From an uncultured Desulfobacterium sp. (GTDB lineage: Bacteria > Desulfobacterota > Desulfobacteria > Desulfobacterales > Desulfobacteraceae): DNA of 18,608 nucleotides. Below are positions 8,490 through 15,734 of the stretch, one piece after another. Within the stretch, counting starts at the first letter, position 1; the number at the start of each line of letters is the position of its first letter. The stretch spans positions 1-18,608 of the forward strand of contig CAKZLA010000315.1 in the NCBI GenBank assembly GCA_937124525.1, read 5' to 3'. The translations under genes and the position numbers were made by a program. The notes under the pieces are model-generated. The model ran no database searches. It saw only the letters and a list, made by a program, of their open reading frames with translations, and was not told where the DNA came from.

Positions 8490-8588
8490 ATCCTTCACCT
8501 GAGTCCAAAAGTACTTTACACTTTTTCGAAAAGATTCTCAAAGAATAAGGGAATGTTGTAAAAAAGTGTCAAGCAGTGAATGAAGGAT
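8490..8588. repeat. Nested inverted repeats between convergent genes
   Basis: Three perfect arm pairs nest around one centre: ATCCTTCA/TGAAGGAT (8490-8497, 8581-8588), ACACTTTTT/AAAAAGTGT (8518-8526, 8561-8569) and ATTCT/AGAAT (8534-8538, 8542-8546). They fill the gap between the stops of the binding-protein and STAS genes. They may form a bidirectional transcript end, but no U tract follows the outer stem on either strand. Confidence 0.45.
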
Positions 8589-8648
8589 GCCGAATAAATG
8601 GGTTGGATATAGGTTTTTACCACTGAATCAATACAGCCCATCCACTCA

Positions 8649-8984
8649 TCAGGACAGAGCAGCAAGAGCAGCATCCACTGTATCAAAAACCGGAAGAATG
8701 GAGCTGAACCCTGAAATCTCAAACACCTCTTTCACGGTATCTTGGAGCATGGCCACAGACAATTCTCCCTGTCCGGTGCGCAATTTTTTGGCCACCACCA
8801 AGATACTGCGCAAACCGGCGCTGCTGATGTAATCCACACCGCCAAACTCAAGCAGAAGATTGGTTGCCCCTTCATCTATGAATCCGAGCAATGCATTTTG
8901 AAATTCAGGTGCAGATACAGCATCCAATCGGCCATTGATGCTGACAATTATTTTTTCTTCCACTTTTCTGGATGTAATTTCCAC
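8649..8984 (-). CDS. STAS-domain anti-anti-sigma factor (RsbV/SpoIIAA-like)
   Basis: This 111-residue protein is a single STAS domain: an opening beta strand, SINGRLDAVSAPEF (15-28), a central LLLEFGGVDYISSAGLRSIL segment split by the phosphosite loop, and a C-terminal helix. Ser55 in the YISSAGLR loop aligns with the serine that RsbW/SpoIIAB kinases phosphorylate. Start is GTG at 8984, supported by AAGGA about 7 nt upstream. It lies 140 bp downstream of the sensor-MFS gene on the same strand, probably as the last gene of that group. The likely kinase and phosphatase partners are encoded at 3357-5751, so the relay is split over two convergent gene sets. The partnership is inferred from family and proximity. 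Confidence 0.92.
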   Translation of the reverse strand: MEITSRKVEEKIIVSINGRLDAVSAPEFQNALLGFIDEGATNLLLEFGGVDYISSAGLRSILVVAKKLRTGQGELSVAMLQDTVKEVFEISGFSSILPVFDTVDAALAALS

Positions 8985-9020
8985 GTTATTTCCTTAAAAT
9001 ATCATCTAACTTTTATATAA

Positions 9021-9059
9021 CTGCCACGGGCAGACCTTGTATTTTGACTGGTTCTGCCC
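9021..9059 (-). repeat. Two mutually exclusive hairpins between the MFS and STAS genes
   Basis: GGGCAGA (9028-9034) can pair with TCTGCCC (9053-9059) across an 18-nt loop, or GGCAG (9029-9033) can instead pair with CTGCC (9021-9025) across 3 nt. On the minus strand the small hairpin comes second, followed by TTATATAAAA. Shared arms are typical of attenuators or differential-expression switches, but the sequence is short. Confidence 0.35.
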
Positions 9060-9124
9060 ACAACAAAGATGGTAAATGGCCCATTCTGGAGGCATGTAAA
9101 AATAAAAACCGGGTTCATGACGCT

Positions 9125-11662
9125 TCACGCTTCATCTCTCACCAATGCATTGTTACGACAAGAAATCAAATAAAACAACAAAACAATGATAAAACAGGCA
9201 ATGCCCATGTAATAAATTGCGTTATTATTAGGCTGGCCCAGTATCAACCATCCAAAAACAATGGGGCCTAACACCTGGCCCAATTTTTCAACGGAGGACA
9301 AAATGGCAATGGCCTTTGCACTGCCAAGTTTTTTTGTGCTCTCAAGTCCCAGCACATAGGGTGTTGATGCTTCAAGACTACCTGCCAGACCTAAAACCAG
9401 TACAGATAAAATAGCCGCGGTCATGCCACCATAAAAATAGAACAACATCAGCCCGCAACTACTGATGATACCACTTAAAAGAATATACCGAGACTTGTGC
9501 AGTGATCTGTCAATGTACTTGCTGAAAACAGGGGCAACATAAATGAAAAACAGGCCATACACCATCATAAGTCTGCCGATATGGGAGGGGGTGGAACCGA
9601 TGCGGTCAATGTATATGGGGATAAAATAGTTCAAAAACCCCACCGCCATCATGGACGAAGGAAGTATAACTAAAAAACACAAAGCCAGGATACGAGGGTT
9701 GATGATAAATTGCAATAACTGGCCCATGCCAGGGTATGAGTGTTGAGTCCCCTCCTCCATGATTGCTCCTTTGGGGTGTCCCATGCTTCCCTTTAAGAAA
9801 ATAATGGTATAAATGAAGGACAACACAATAATAACGGCACCAACCATAAAAACCGCATTGTATCCAATGCTGTCCGCAAGCATCCCCCCGGTGGAGCTGC
9901 CGCAGATATATCCGGCATAACACCCGGCAATGAGGCGGGTGAGCCCCTGGGTCTTGCTGTTCTCATCGGTGAATGCCACCACAAAGCCATTGGCCGCCAT
10001 GAAGGTCAGGCCATACCCAAATCCCACAAATGCCCGGGAAATAATCAAATGCACGGCATTGGGTGCCATCCAGGTATAGACAAACCCTGCTGAGGTCAAT
10101 ATAAGACCTGCAAAAAAAGATTCATGCCAGCCCCGTTTGTCCACCCATGGCCCGGCAATCAGGGGAGAAATCCCCCCAAACAGCATGGTGGCACAGATGG
10201 GCAGGCCCATGATCACCTCCCTGGACAACCCCCAGAAGGGTTGGCAGAACTGTTCCATGTAAAGGGGCAGAAAAGAGACTGAAATGGTCTGACCAAAAAA
10301 ATATATAAATACGGCAGGTCGAATGGCCGTGTAACGGACCCGAAATATCTTTGCGGTAACGTCCATCTCCTTTGCAAAATATTGAAACACAATGACAAGG
10401 AGTTCCATGAGAAAAAGCAGTGAAATCACCAGTACAGTGATGGCATCCATGATGATTTCCGTCAATTCAGACAAAAGAACTTTTTTGGAAATGGTAATGG
10501 AAATATATCCTGCAATGTCAGCGGGGACATCTGCCACCGACACATTATCCCGGTGAAGAGCAATGTTCTGGTGATATTTTGAGTCCTTGATCCACTGGGT
10601 TGTATGAACAGAACTCAGTGGCCCCCTTTGCTCTTCTTTAATGGCAAAAACATTATTTTTATCGGCCTTATAGAGGGGAGACAGGTCTAAATCCAACAGA
10701 GTAATATCGCTTAATTCCGGTGAAGCCTTTATGATCTCTCCCAACATACGTTCCATCATGGAAAGTCGATCCAGCGCAATCCCTTTACTGAGCATAAATT
10801 CAATATCTTCCCTTAAAAGGCTGCCCAGCACCTCTGTTTTTTTCCGGGTGATTTCAAGATAGCAATTTTTAAAAGAATTGGTATTGAGCAATGAGAAAGA
10901 AATCTGTGCCAATAAAAGAACCACAAGGATGACCCCGGAAATTTTTTTCTTGGAAAACCGGGTTTGTTTGGGTGCCCCTGGAATGACAACGAAAAAAAAG
11001 CAAAGGAGCACCACCAGCACCACCAGTAGAATCATCCCTGTCAGCTTCAGTTTTTCAAGTAAGAGGGCATGGGTAAAGGACTTGACCTGATCCTCGGGCA
11101 ATCTGATAATAAGCGTTCCCATCCAGCGCTTATGTCTTTCAATGGGCAGCCCGATATAAAATTCATGATCAGACTTATAATAATTTTTACCAATGTCCCC
11201 CCCCGATTCATGGGGGGTAAAAAGAGTGTTGAAATAGTCCGATACCTCTAAGGGGAGTTCTTGATGGATCAAGGTGGATTCTGTACTATAATGAATCCTG
11301 TTATCGGGAAGGGCCAGAGAAACGGATAGACCGGAATTGGCCTTGATCAGCTCTATCTTTTTAAAAAAATTAGAATGATTCTTTTTTGTCAGGTGGGTGC
11401 GGGTCTCCTGGAGAAGCGTGTTCAAGCCAACAAACTTATCAAGTTTTTTGCCAAACTTCAGTGATTTTTCAATGTTTCGTTTTAAATCATTTCCAATGGC
11501 GGAATATTTGGAAAAGGTGGAGCCCACATAGATATCTTCAAGGGAGCTTAAGCTCAACAGGGTATTAAAGCCCAAGGCCAACACAAGCAAAAAAATAGAG
11601 CTGACAATTAGTTTTATTTTTATACCATTGTCATAGGTGAAGATTTTTTGAATATCGTTCAT
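9125..11662 (-). CDS. Major facilitator superfamily transporter with two N-terminal periplasmic sensor segments
   Basis: Using the ATG at 11662, the protein has 845 residues, about twice a usual MFS carrier. The N-terminal 430 residues form two sensor-like units: membrane segment 17-39, periplasmic region 40-206, membrane 207-228, short basic cytoplasmic link, membrane 241-259, periplasmic region 260-404, membrane 406-428. An MFS carrier of about 12 helices fills 445-845, with the loop 2-3 signature GPWVDKRGW near 504-512 and a second repeat after residue 670. I chose the start from the ATGA overlap with the DapF-like gene and GGAG just upstream; the open frame extends 29 codons further inside that gene. 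Transported ligand and signal are unknown. It may be a transceptor or exporter tied to the STAS relay. Confidence 0.85.
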   Translation of the reverse strand: MNDIQKIFTYDNGIKIKLIVSSIFLLVLALGFNTLLSLSSLEDIYVGSTFSKYSAIGNDLKRNIEKSLKFGKKLDKFVGLNTLLQETRTHLTKKNHSNFFKKIELIKANSGLSVSLALPDNRIHYSTESTLIHQELPLEVSDYFNTLFTPHESGGDIGKNYYKSDHEFYIGLPIERHKRWMGTLIIRLPEDQVKSFTHALLLEKLKLTGMILLVVLVVLLCFFFVVIPGAPKQTRFSKKKISGVILVVLLLAQISFSLLNTNSFKNCYLEITRKKTEVLGSLLREDIEFMLSKGIALDRLSMMERMLGEIIKASPELSDITLLDLDLSPLYKADKNNVFAIKEEQRGPLSSVHTTQWIKDSKYHQNIALHRDNVSVADVPADIAGYISITISKKVLLSELTEIIMDAITVLVISLLFLMELLVIVFQYFAKEMDVTAKIFRVRYTAIRPAVFIYFFGQTISVSFLPLYMEQFCQPFWGLSREVIMGLPICATMLFGGISPLIAGPWVDKRGWHESFFAGLILTSAGFVYTWMAPNAVHLIISRAFVGFGYGLTFMAANGFVVAFTDENSKTQGLTRLIAGCYAGYICGSSTGGMLADSIGYNAVFMVGAVIIVLSFIYTIIFLKGSMGHPKGAIMEEGTQHSYPGMGQLLQFIINPRILALCFLVILPSSMMAVGFLNYFIPIYIDRIGSTPSHIGRLMMVYGLFFIYVAPVFSKYIDRSLHKSRYILLSGIISSCGLMLFYFYGGMTAAILSVLVLGLAGSLEASTPYVLGLESTKKLGSAKAIAILSSVEKLGQVLGPIVFGWLILGQPNNNAIYYMGIACFIIVLLFYLISCRNNALVRDEA

Positions 11663-12783
11663 ATCTCCACGCCCATTTTCTTTCTCTGGGGAAACGATGA
11701 AAAACCGTTCTGTCTTTCCTCTTGACGAAACATGCCAGTGCATATCCACACCGGTTTCCCATACATCACATACCGGGCATGACGTCTTTCAATGCAAACA
11801 CATGTCTCTGGTCTGTAAGACCTGCATTTTAACGGATGTATGAACGTGGTATCACTTTGGATCATTCCAAGCGCATGCAGTGTATATGCCGAGGCCACCA
11901 TCCCGGTCCCGCAGGCCAGGGTTTCTTTTTCAATGCCTCTTTCAAAGCACCGTTGCTCAACCACCCGGGTAGTTTCAGTGATTTTCACAATATTCACATT
12001 TATACCCAATGGGAATATATCCATTAACCGATTGTTAAAATAGCGACCAATGGCGTGAAAAGGGTCCGCTTCAAAGGTAAAGGCTGTCTGTTCCAGGATG
12101 TCGGACAGCCCTGTCACCGGATCACATGGATCATGATCATTTCCGGCATCAAGCACAATAACCAGGTGAGGTTCTCCGGAAAAAACCAGGTAGCCTGTAA
12201 ATGAAAGACGCTCCTGGTTTACTGGTGGGCAGATACCCGGCAATTTATGTAAAGGAATTTCAAAGCGTGCCCCGTGTAACTCCGAGGGAGTTATCATCAC
12301 TCCCTCCGGGTGGGCCAGGTGAATGGGAATTTTTCCCGGGGTCCCCATATTTACCCACACTTGTTTTTTATCTACATCATAGCCCAGGGTACGAATGGCA
12401 GGTTGGGTGCCCGGAATTTCGGTCAAAATATTACACGCTGTGATACCAGAGGTCTGATGGACATACTCTGCCAAGCACAGCAGTCCATTACCGCAGCACA
12501 AGGATTCCTGGCCGGTGGGCTCAAACATTCTGAAAATATAATCAACCCCATTGTTCACCGGAACCTGTTTCCAGTAATGCCAATTATTGTTTATCTCCAG
12601 CAGAGTCTGAGGCGTGCAGGGTTGAAGCACAATAAATCCATCGGCACCAATACCGAAATTACCATCTGTAACCTGTCTGGCGAAATCACCTTTCTCATGT
12701 TCCGGGATATGATTTTTTAAACGTTCATCAACAACGATAAAATTATTTCCACATGAAGAAAATTTTTCAAATGGTACATTCAT
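11659..12783 (-). CDS. Long, divergent diaminopimelate-epimerase (DapF)-like amino-acid epimerase/racemase
   Basis: DapF-type motifs appear in order: FEKFSSCGNNFIVVD (5-19), FGIGADG (43-49), CCGNG with catalytic Cys97, FERG (280-283) and ACGTG with catalytic Cys291. Both cysteines and the Glu-Arg pair are kept, so a cofactor-free two-base racemisation is likely. At 374 residues it is about 100 longer than typical DapF, with inserts near 60-85 and 165-185. Residues that hold the far end of diaminopimelate differ: Glu at the usual FN(A/x)DG Asn, and GEPH for GNPH. The substrate may therefore be another amino acid. The start at 12783 matches the family N-terminus and avoids overlap with the ParA gene; ATG at 12825 is an in-frame alternative. 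Its stop overlaps the MFS start (ATGA). Confidence 0.8.
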   Translation of the reverse strand: MNVPFEKFSSCGNNFIVVDERLKNHIPEHEKGDFARQVTDGNFGIGADGFIVLQPCTPQTLLEINNNWHYWKQVPVNNGVDYIFRMFEPTGQESLCCGNGLLCLAEYVHQTSGITACNILTEIPGTQPAIRTLGYDVDKKQVWVNMGTPGKIPIHLAHPEGVMITPSELHGARFEIPLHKLPGICPPVNQERLSFTGYLVFSGEPHLVIVLDAGNDHDPCDPVTGLSDILEQTAFTFEADPFHAIGRYFNNRLMDIFPLGINVNIVKITETTRVVEQRCFERGIEKETLACGTGMVASAYTLHALGMIQSDTTFIHPLKCRSYRPETCVCIERRHARYVMYGKPVWICTGMFRQEERQNGFSSFPQRKKMGVEI

Positions 12784-12805
12784 AATAGGGGAAATCTCAC
12801 ATTTT

Positions 12806-13744
12806 TCAGACAAGGGATTTATCATTTTCTGCAATGCGTTTGACAAGCTCTCTGTAGTCCGAAGATGCCGTTGATCCCGGTGCAAACTCAAAAATTGTTT
12901 TACCAAAGGAGGGGGCTTCGGAAAGACTGTCGCAATAACGGATGGGCTGGCACATGGCTTCCGGATATAATTTTTTAAGTTCAGAATAAAGTTTTTCCGG
13001 TCCTTTTATCCGAGCATCCATAAAGGTGGGAACAATATATTTTAAACGCACCTCCTTTCGATATTTTTGGATGGAGCCAAGGCTTCTCATGAACTCGGAT
13101 AATCCATGCAGGGACATCACCTCCAGGGCCACAGGGACCAGCACCTCTGTGGCATAAAACAGCACATTAACGATGAGTTGATCCCAGCCTGGTGATGTAT
13201 CAATAATAATAAAGTCATATTGAGTATCCAAGGGCTTAAGCGCCTCTGACAAGGCCCATTCCGCCCCAAAACTTTTCCGGTCTATCATGCGTTTAATACC
13301 TGCCAGGGACTTCCCTCCACTCAAAAGCCAGAGATTTTTTCTGGCAGGAATGATGCATTCCTCCGGGGTTAATTCTCCGGTGAGAAGCTCGGTGAGGCCC
13401 GCCACCGGCTTTTTTCCCAGGATGTAAGCCGATTGCCCCTGGGTGTCCGTGTCCACCAGCAATACCTTGTGTCCGGCCAAGGCAAGCCCTGCCCCAAGAT
13501 TAACGGAGGTGGTGGTCTTTCCCACCCCCCCCTTGCTGAGGGTTACACATATTTTTCTGGCCGTTGCCTCAGAGTCACCGTTCTCCACCGAAGTAGACTC
13601 CACCAGCTTACGGGGTTGAACCGGAAATTTATATTTGCACGCCTTGCAGGTGGCGGAAATATTCCGACCGGAATCAATGTATGTCTTGAGTGTGTCTGGG
13701 TTAACTCGATGTTTCCTGGAACATTTTGGACAAACAATAATCAT
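12806..13744 (-). CDS. ParA/MinD-like P-loop ATPase with N-terminal zinc ribbon
   Basis: Residues 1-40 form a zinc ribbon with Cys5-Cys8 and Cys33-Cys36, the pattern of MJ0042/CpXC-type ribbons. Residues 64-305 are a ParA-type ATPase: deviant Walker A KGGVGKTTT (71-79) with the signature Lys71, LLVDTDTQG (95-103), and Walker B FIIIDTSPGWD (178-188). Such ATPases dimerise on ATP and position DNA, chemosensory arrays or other cargo. No ParB or parS-like repeats are seen, so plasmid partition is unlikely. ATG at 13744 overlaps the stop of the 98-residue gene (ATGA). The gene sits between PilZ and DapF-like genes; its cargo is unknown. Confidence 0.9.
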   Translation of the reverse strand: MIIVCPKCSRKHRVNPDTLKTYIDSGRNISATCKACKYKFPVQPRKLVESTSVENGDSEATARKICVTLSKGGVGKTTTSVNLGAGLALAGHKVLLVDTDTQGQSAYILGKKPVAGLTELLTGELTPEECIIPARKNLWLLSGGKSLAGIKRMIDRKSFGAEWALSEALKPLDTQYDFIIIDTSPGWDQLIVNVLFYATEVLVPVALEVMSLHGLSEFMRSLGSIQKYRKEVRLKYIVPTFMDARIKGPEKLYSELKKLYPEAMCQPIRYCDSLSEAPSFGKTIFEFAPGSTASSDYRELVKRIAENDKSLV

Positions 13745-14037
13745 CGCAGTGTTTCCTTTTTCAATGCCTCAAGAATCGCATCAACAGCAATGGTGGCAAT
13801 CCTCTCCATGGAAATTCCAGGGCCTGCCCTCGGAGAGGCCTTAACTTTAATTTTTGCCTTACCCTCCCAGATTTCAACGGAGACATTGCCTTTGGTAACC
13901 TTTATGGATTCATGGATCTGGTCTTCCAACAAAATTTCCTTGTCAGACGGATCATCCTTATCACATTGATAAATCAGAAAATCCAGGTCTTTGGCCTTAT
14001 CATCCAAAGAATCCTCATGGGCAAGGATACTGGCCAT
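13741..14037 (-). CDS. Conserved-looking small protein of unknown function (98 aa)
   Basis: I do not recognise a family. The 98 residues start with an acidic, probably helical part rich in Asp, Glu and Lys (about 8-45). A beta-like stretch follows (VTKGNVSVEIWEGKAKIKVKA region, about 46-68), then a glycine-proline turn and a C-terminal helix ending LEALKKETLR. There are no membrane segments and one Cys. I place the start at ATG 14037, which lies 16 nt after the PilZ stop; the open frame extends upstream into the PilZ gene. The stop overlaps the ParA start as ATGA, so co-expression and perhaps interaction with the ParA protein are likely. Confidence 0.7.
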   Translation of the reverse strand: MASILAHEDSLDDKAKDLDFLIYQCDKDDPSDKEILLEDQIHESIKVTKGNVSVEIWEGKAKIKVKASPRAGPGISMERIATIAVDAILEALKKETLR

Positions 14038-14053
14038 GATGTCTTTTTTTTTA

Positions 14054-14488
14054 TTATTTTTCAACGTCTTGTACCGGGAAAATGTTCCGATCGTTATTTT
14101 CAAATGCCATTTTTTTGAGTTGGGAAACAGCTTCACTTATGGCGGCAATCTGATCTTCTCCAAGATCAACCCATTGTATTCCATAAAGTAAATGCCCCGA
14201 TGGCATGGATGAACAATGAACCACCCTGCCGGTTAGGTTGTGCAATCGTATTTCCTCCAGCCTCAATTCCCAGCCAGTTCGGATAGCGTCGCATTCAACA
14301 TCAAGGGCCTCATCACAAAGCACACTGATGCCCCCATGGCTGACGTTTAAAAGCGAGTACTCTTTTTCCCCCAGACACACCTGTGCAGAGGCACTATCAG
14401 GTACAGGTACACGGAAGGCCTTACGAACCGGTGAGTCCGCCTCCTTTTCCCCGGAAATAGCCTGAAACAAAATTGACTTGTTTTCCAT
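14054..14488 (-). CDS. PilZ-domain protein, predicted c-di-GMP binding
   Basis: With the ATG at 14488 the protein has 144 residues. It contains both c-di-GMP contact motifs of PilZ domains: RxxxR as RKAFR (22-26) and (D/N)xSxxG as NVSHGG (48-53). A beta-barrel pattern and a closing helix (about 125-136) follow. The start is chosen because AAAAGG lies 5 nt upstream; a TTG at 14599 gives a 181-residue form but has no ribosome site. It is the first gene of a minus-strand set that continues with the 98-residue protein, ParA ATPase, DapF-like enzyme, sensor-MFS and STAS. It may couple c-di-GMP level to the ParA system. No other domain is fused. Confidence 0.87.
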   Translation of the reverse strand: MENKSILFQAISGEKEADSPVRKAFRVPVPDSASAQVCLGEKEYSLLNVSHGGISVLCDEALDVECDAIRTGWELRLEEIRLHNLTGRVVHCSSMPSGHLLYGIQWVDLGEDQIAAISEAVSQLKKMAFENNDRNIFPVQDVEK

Positions 14489-14854
14489 TGATACCTTTTC
14501 CATCTGACAAACTTTTAATTGGCCCTTACTCAAGGCAAAAGCATATTTGATCACAACACCAGGCACTTTTGGGCTGATGTCATGGTGTCTCTTTGCCAAG
14601 GGGGTTCGTACTCGTTGGAAACCATATCAAGTATGATACTGACAGGCAAGCAAAAATCAATGAAATCAACAATTCGGAAATATCTATGAAAGAAGGGAGG
14701 GGCAGACTTGCATTATTTTACTTTTATTGGTATCCATCCCAGGAAATTAGCCAATACTCAGCATTCAATAGAACCAGAGATTGACCCGTCAGCGCAATAA
14801 TTTTGAAACACAACAAGTAAAAAACCAACAGATGCAAAACATTGAGTAAATAAA
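14489..14854. other. Divergent gap between the PilZ and DUF3820 genes
   Basis: About 366 bp; the right part is AT-rich. I see no credible gene. AGTATGATACT (14630-14640) is an 11-bp palindrome with a single central base and could be an operator for either side. No convincing -35/-10 pair is visible on either strand, and the Shine-Dalgarno site before the DUF3820 gene is weak. Confidence 0.4.
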
Positions 14855-15106
14855 ATGAGTAAACTTATTGAACCGGACAAAGAAAGTTTCATCAAATTGG
14901 CAACAACCAAAATGCCCTTTGGAAAACACAAAGGGCTGCCCCTTGTGGACCTGCCGGAAACCTACTTAGTATGGTTTTCCCGGAAAGGATTTCCCAAGGG
15001 ATATTTGGGAGAATTATTACAAACCATTTATGAAATAAAACGTAATGGCCTTGAATATCTGTTTCATCCGGGTCAAGCCCCCACAGAAAATAGAGACCAG
15101 CGATGA
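14855..15106 (+). CDS. DUF3820 family protein (PF12843)
   Basis: The 83 residues contain the whole DUF3820 pattern: MPFGKHKGLPLVDLPETYL (20-38), VWFSRKGFP (39-47) and GELLQTIYEIKRNGLEYL near the end. The Pfam family is labelled a putative quorum-sensing-regulated virulence factor, but its molecular role is unclear; small, soluble, no membrane segments. The GAG upstream is a weak ribosome site. Its TGA stop overlaps the ATG of the rhomboid gene, so the two are probably translated together. Confidence 0.85.
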   Translation: MSKLIEPDKESFIKLATTKMPFGKHKGLPLVDLPETYLVWFSRKGFPKGYLGELLQTIYEIKRNGLEYLFHPGQAPTENRDQR

Positions 15107-15654
15107 GAATAAAATACAACTCCCCGGTTATTTTGACCTATTCCATTTTGTCCATGTGTGTTCTGGCTTTTTCCGGTAACGGAATGTTGGCTGGGTATTT
15201 TTCATCACCTGCCCACCTATCCCCTTTCAACCCCTATTTTTATTTCAGGCTGGTATTTTATATTGCTGCCCATGGCAGTTGGTCCCATCTCATTGGAAAT
15301 TTCATGATCATCCTTCTTGTGGGACCCTTGCTTGAGGAAAAATACGGATCTGGCGCACTATTGGAGATGATTTTCATCACCGCCATTGCCACGGCCCTGT
15401 TAAATGCGGTTTTATTTTCCAATTCCCTTATTGGCGGCAGCGGGATTGCCTTTATGTTGATTCTTTTGAGCTCATTTTCAAATATCCGATCAAAGGAAAT
15501 CCCTTTAACATTCATCATTATCGCCACACTCTACATTGGCAGTGAAGTCCTCTCCATCCTGAAGGTGGACAGGATTTCGCAATTCAGCCACCTTGCCGGT
15601 GGGTTTATCGGGGCTGGGTATGGTTTTTTCAGAAGTGGTAAAAGGGATCTATAA
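15103..15654 (+). CDS. Rhomboid-family intramembrane serine protease
   Basis: The 183 residues form a compact membrane protein with about six hydrophobic helices. Family marks are HGSWSHLIGN (57-66, the His/Asn oxyanion region), GGSGIAF with nucleophile Ser113, and FSHLAGGFIGAGYG with catalytic His163 in the last helix. This supports an active protease that cuts transmembrane segments of other proteins. The GxSGxxxG motif is relaxed: it reads GGSGIAFM, with Met where the last Gly is usual. Start ATG overlaps the DUF3820 stop (ATGA). Substrates are unknown; the multi-pass and single-pass sensors encoded nearby are only possible candidates. Confidence 0.88.
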   Translation: MRIKYNSPVILTYSILSMCVLAFSGNGMLAGYFSSPAHLSPFNPYFYFRLVFYIAAHGSWSHLIGNFMIILLVGPLLEEKYGSGALLEMIFITAIATALLNAVLFSNSLIGGSGIAFMLILLSSFSNIRSKEIPLTFIIIATLYIGSEVLSILKVDRISQFSHLAGGFIGAGYGFFRSGKRDL

Positions 15655-15734
15655 CCACTCCCACCTATTTTGTGCATGGCAACTGACCGTGTGAATGGTT
15701 TTCCCGGGCTCGTTAAATGGACCTTGCATACTTT

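Noticed and set aside
9044..9271. Plus-strand 75-codon frame over the end of the MFS gene
   Set aside because: Half of it is antisense to the MFS coding region, and the translation looks random.
11663..11749. Upstream extension of the sensor-MFS frame by 29 residues
   Set aside because: It lies wholly inside the DapF-like gene; the ATGA overlap with GGAG gives a better start.
9125..12783. Opine metallophore (staphylopine-like) cluster, suggested by a DapF-like racemase next to an MFS gene
   Set aside because: There is no nicotianamine-synthase-like or opine dehydrogenase gene, and the MFS protein has an unusual sensor region.
12784..12906. Upstream extension of the DapF-like frame to 415 residues
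   Set aside because: It overlaps the ParA gene, and family members begin right before the FxKxxxxGN motif, which fits the ATG at 12783.
12806..13744. Plasmid or prophage partition locus based on the ParA gene
   Set aside because: No ParB, parS-like repeats, replication, integrase or phage genes nearby; the neighbours are signalling genes.
14593..14784. Plus-strand 63-codon frame in the PilZ-DUF3820 gap
   Set aside because: No ribosome site, no recognisable fold, and composition of intergenic DNA.
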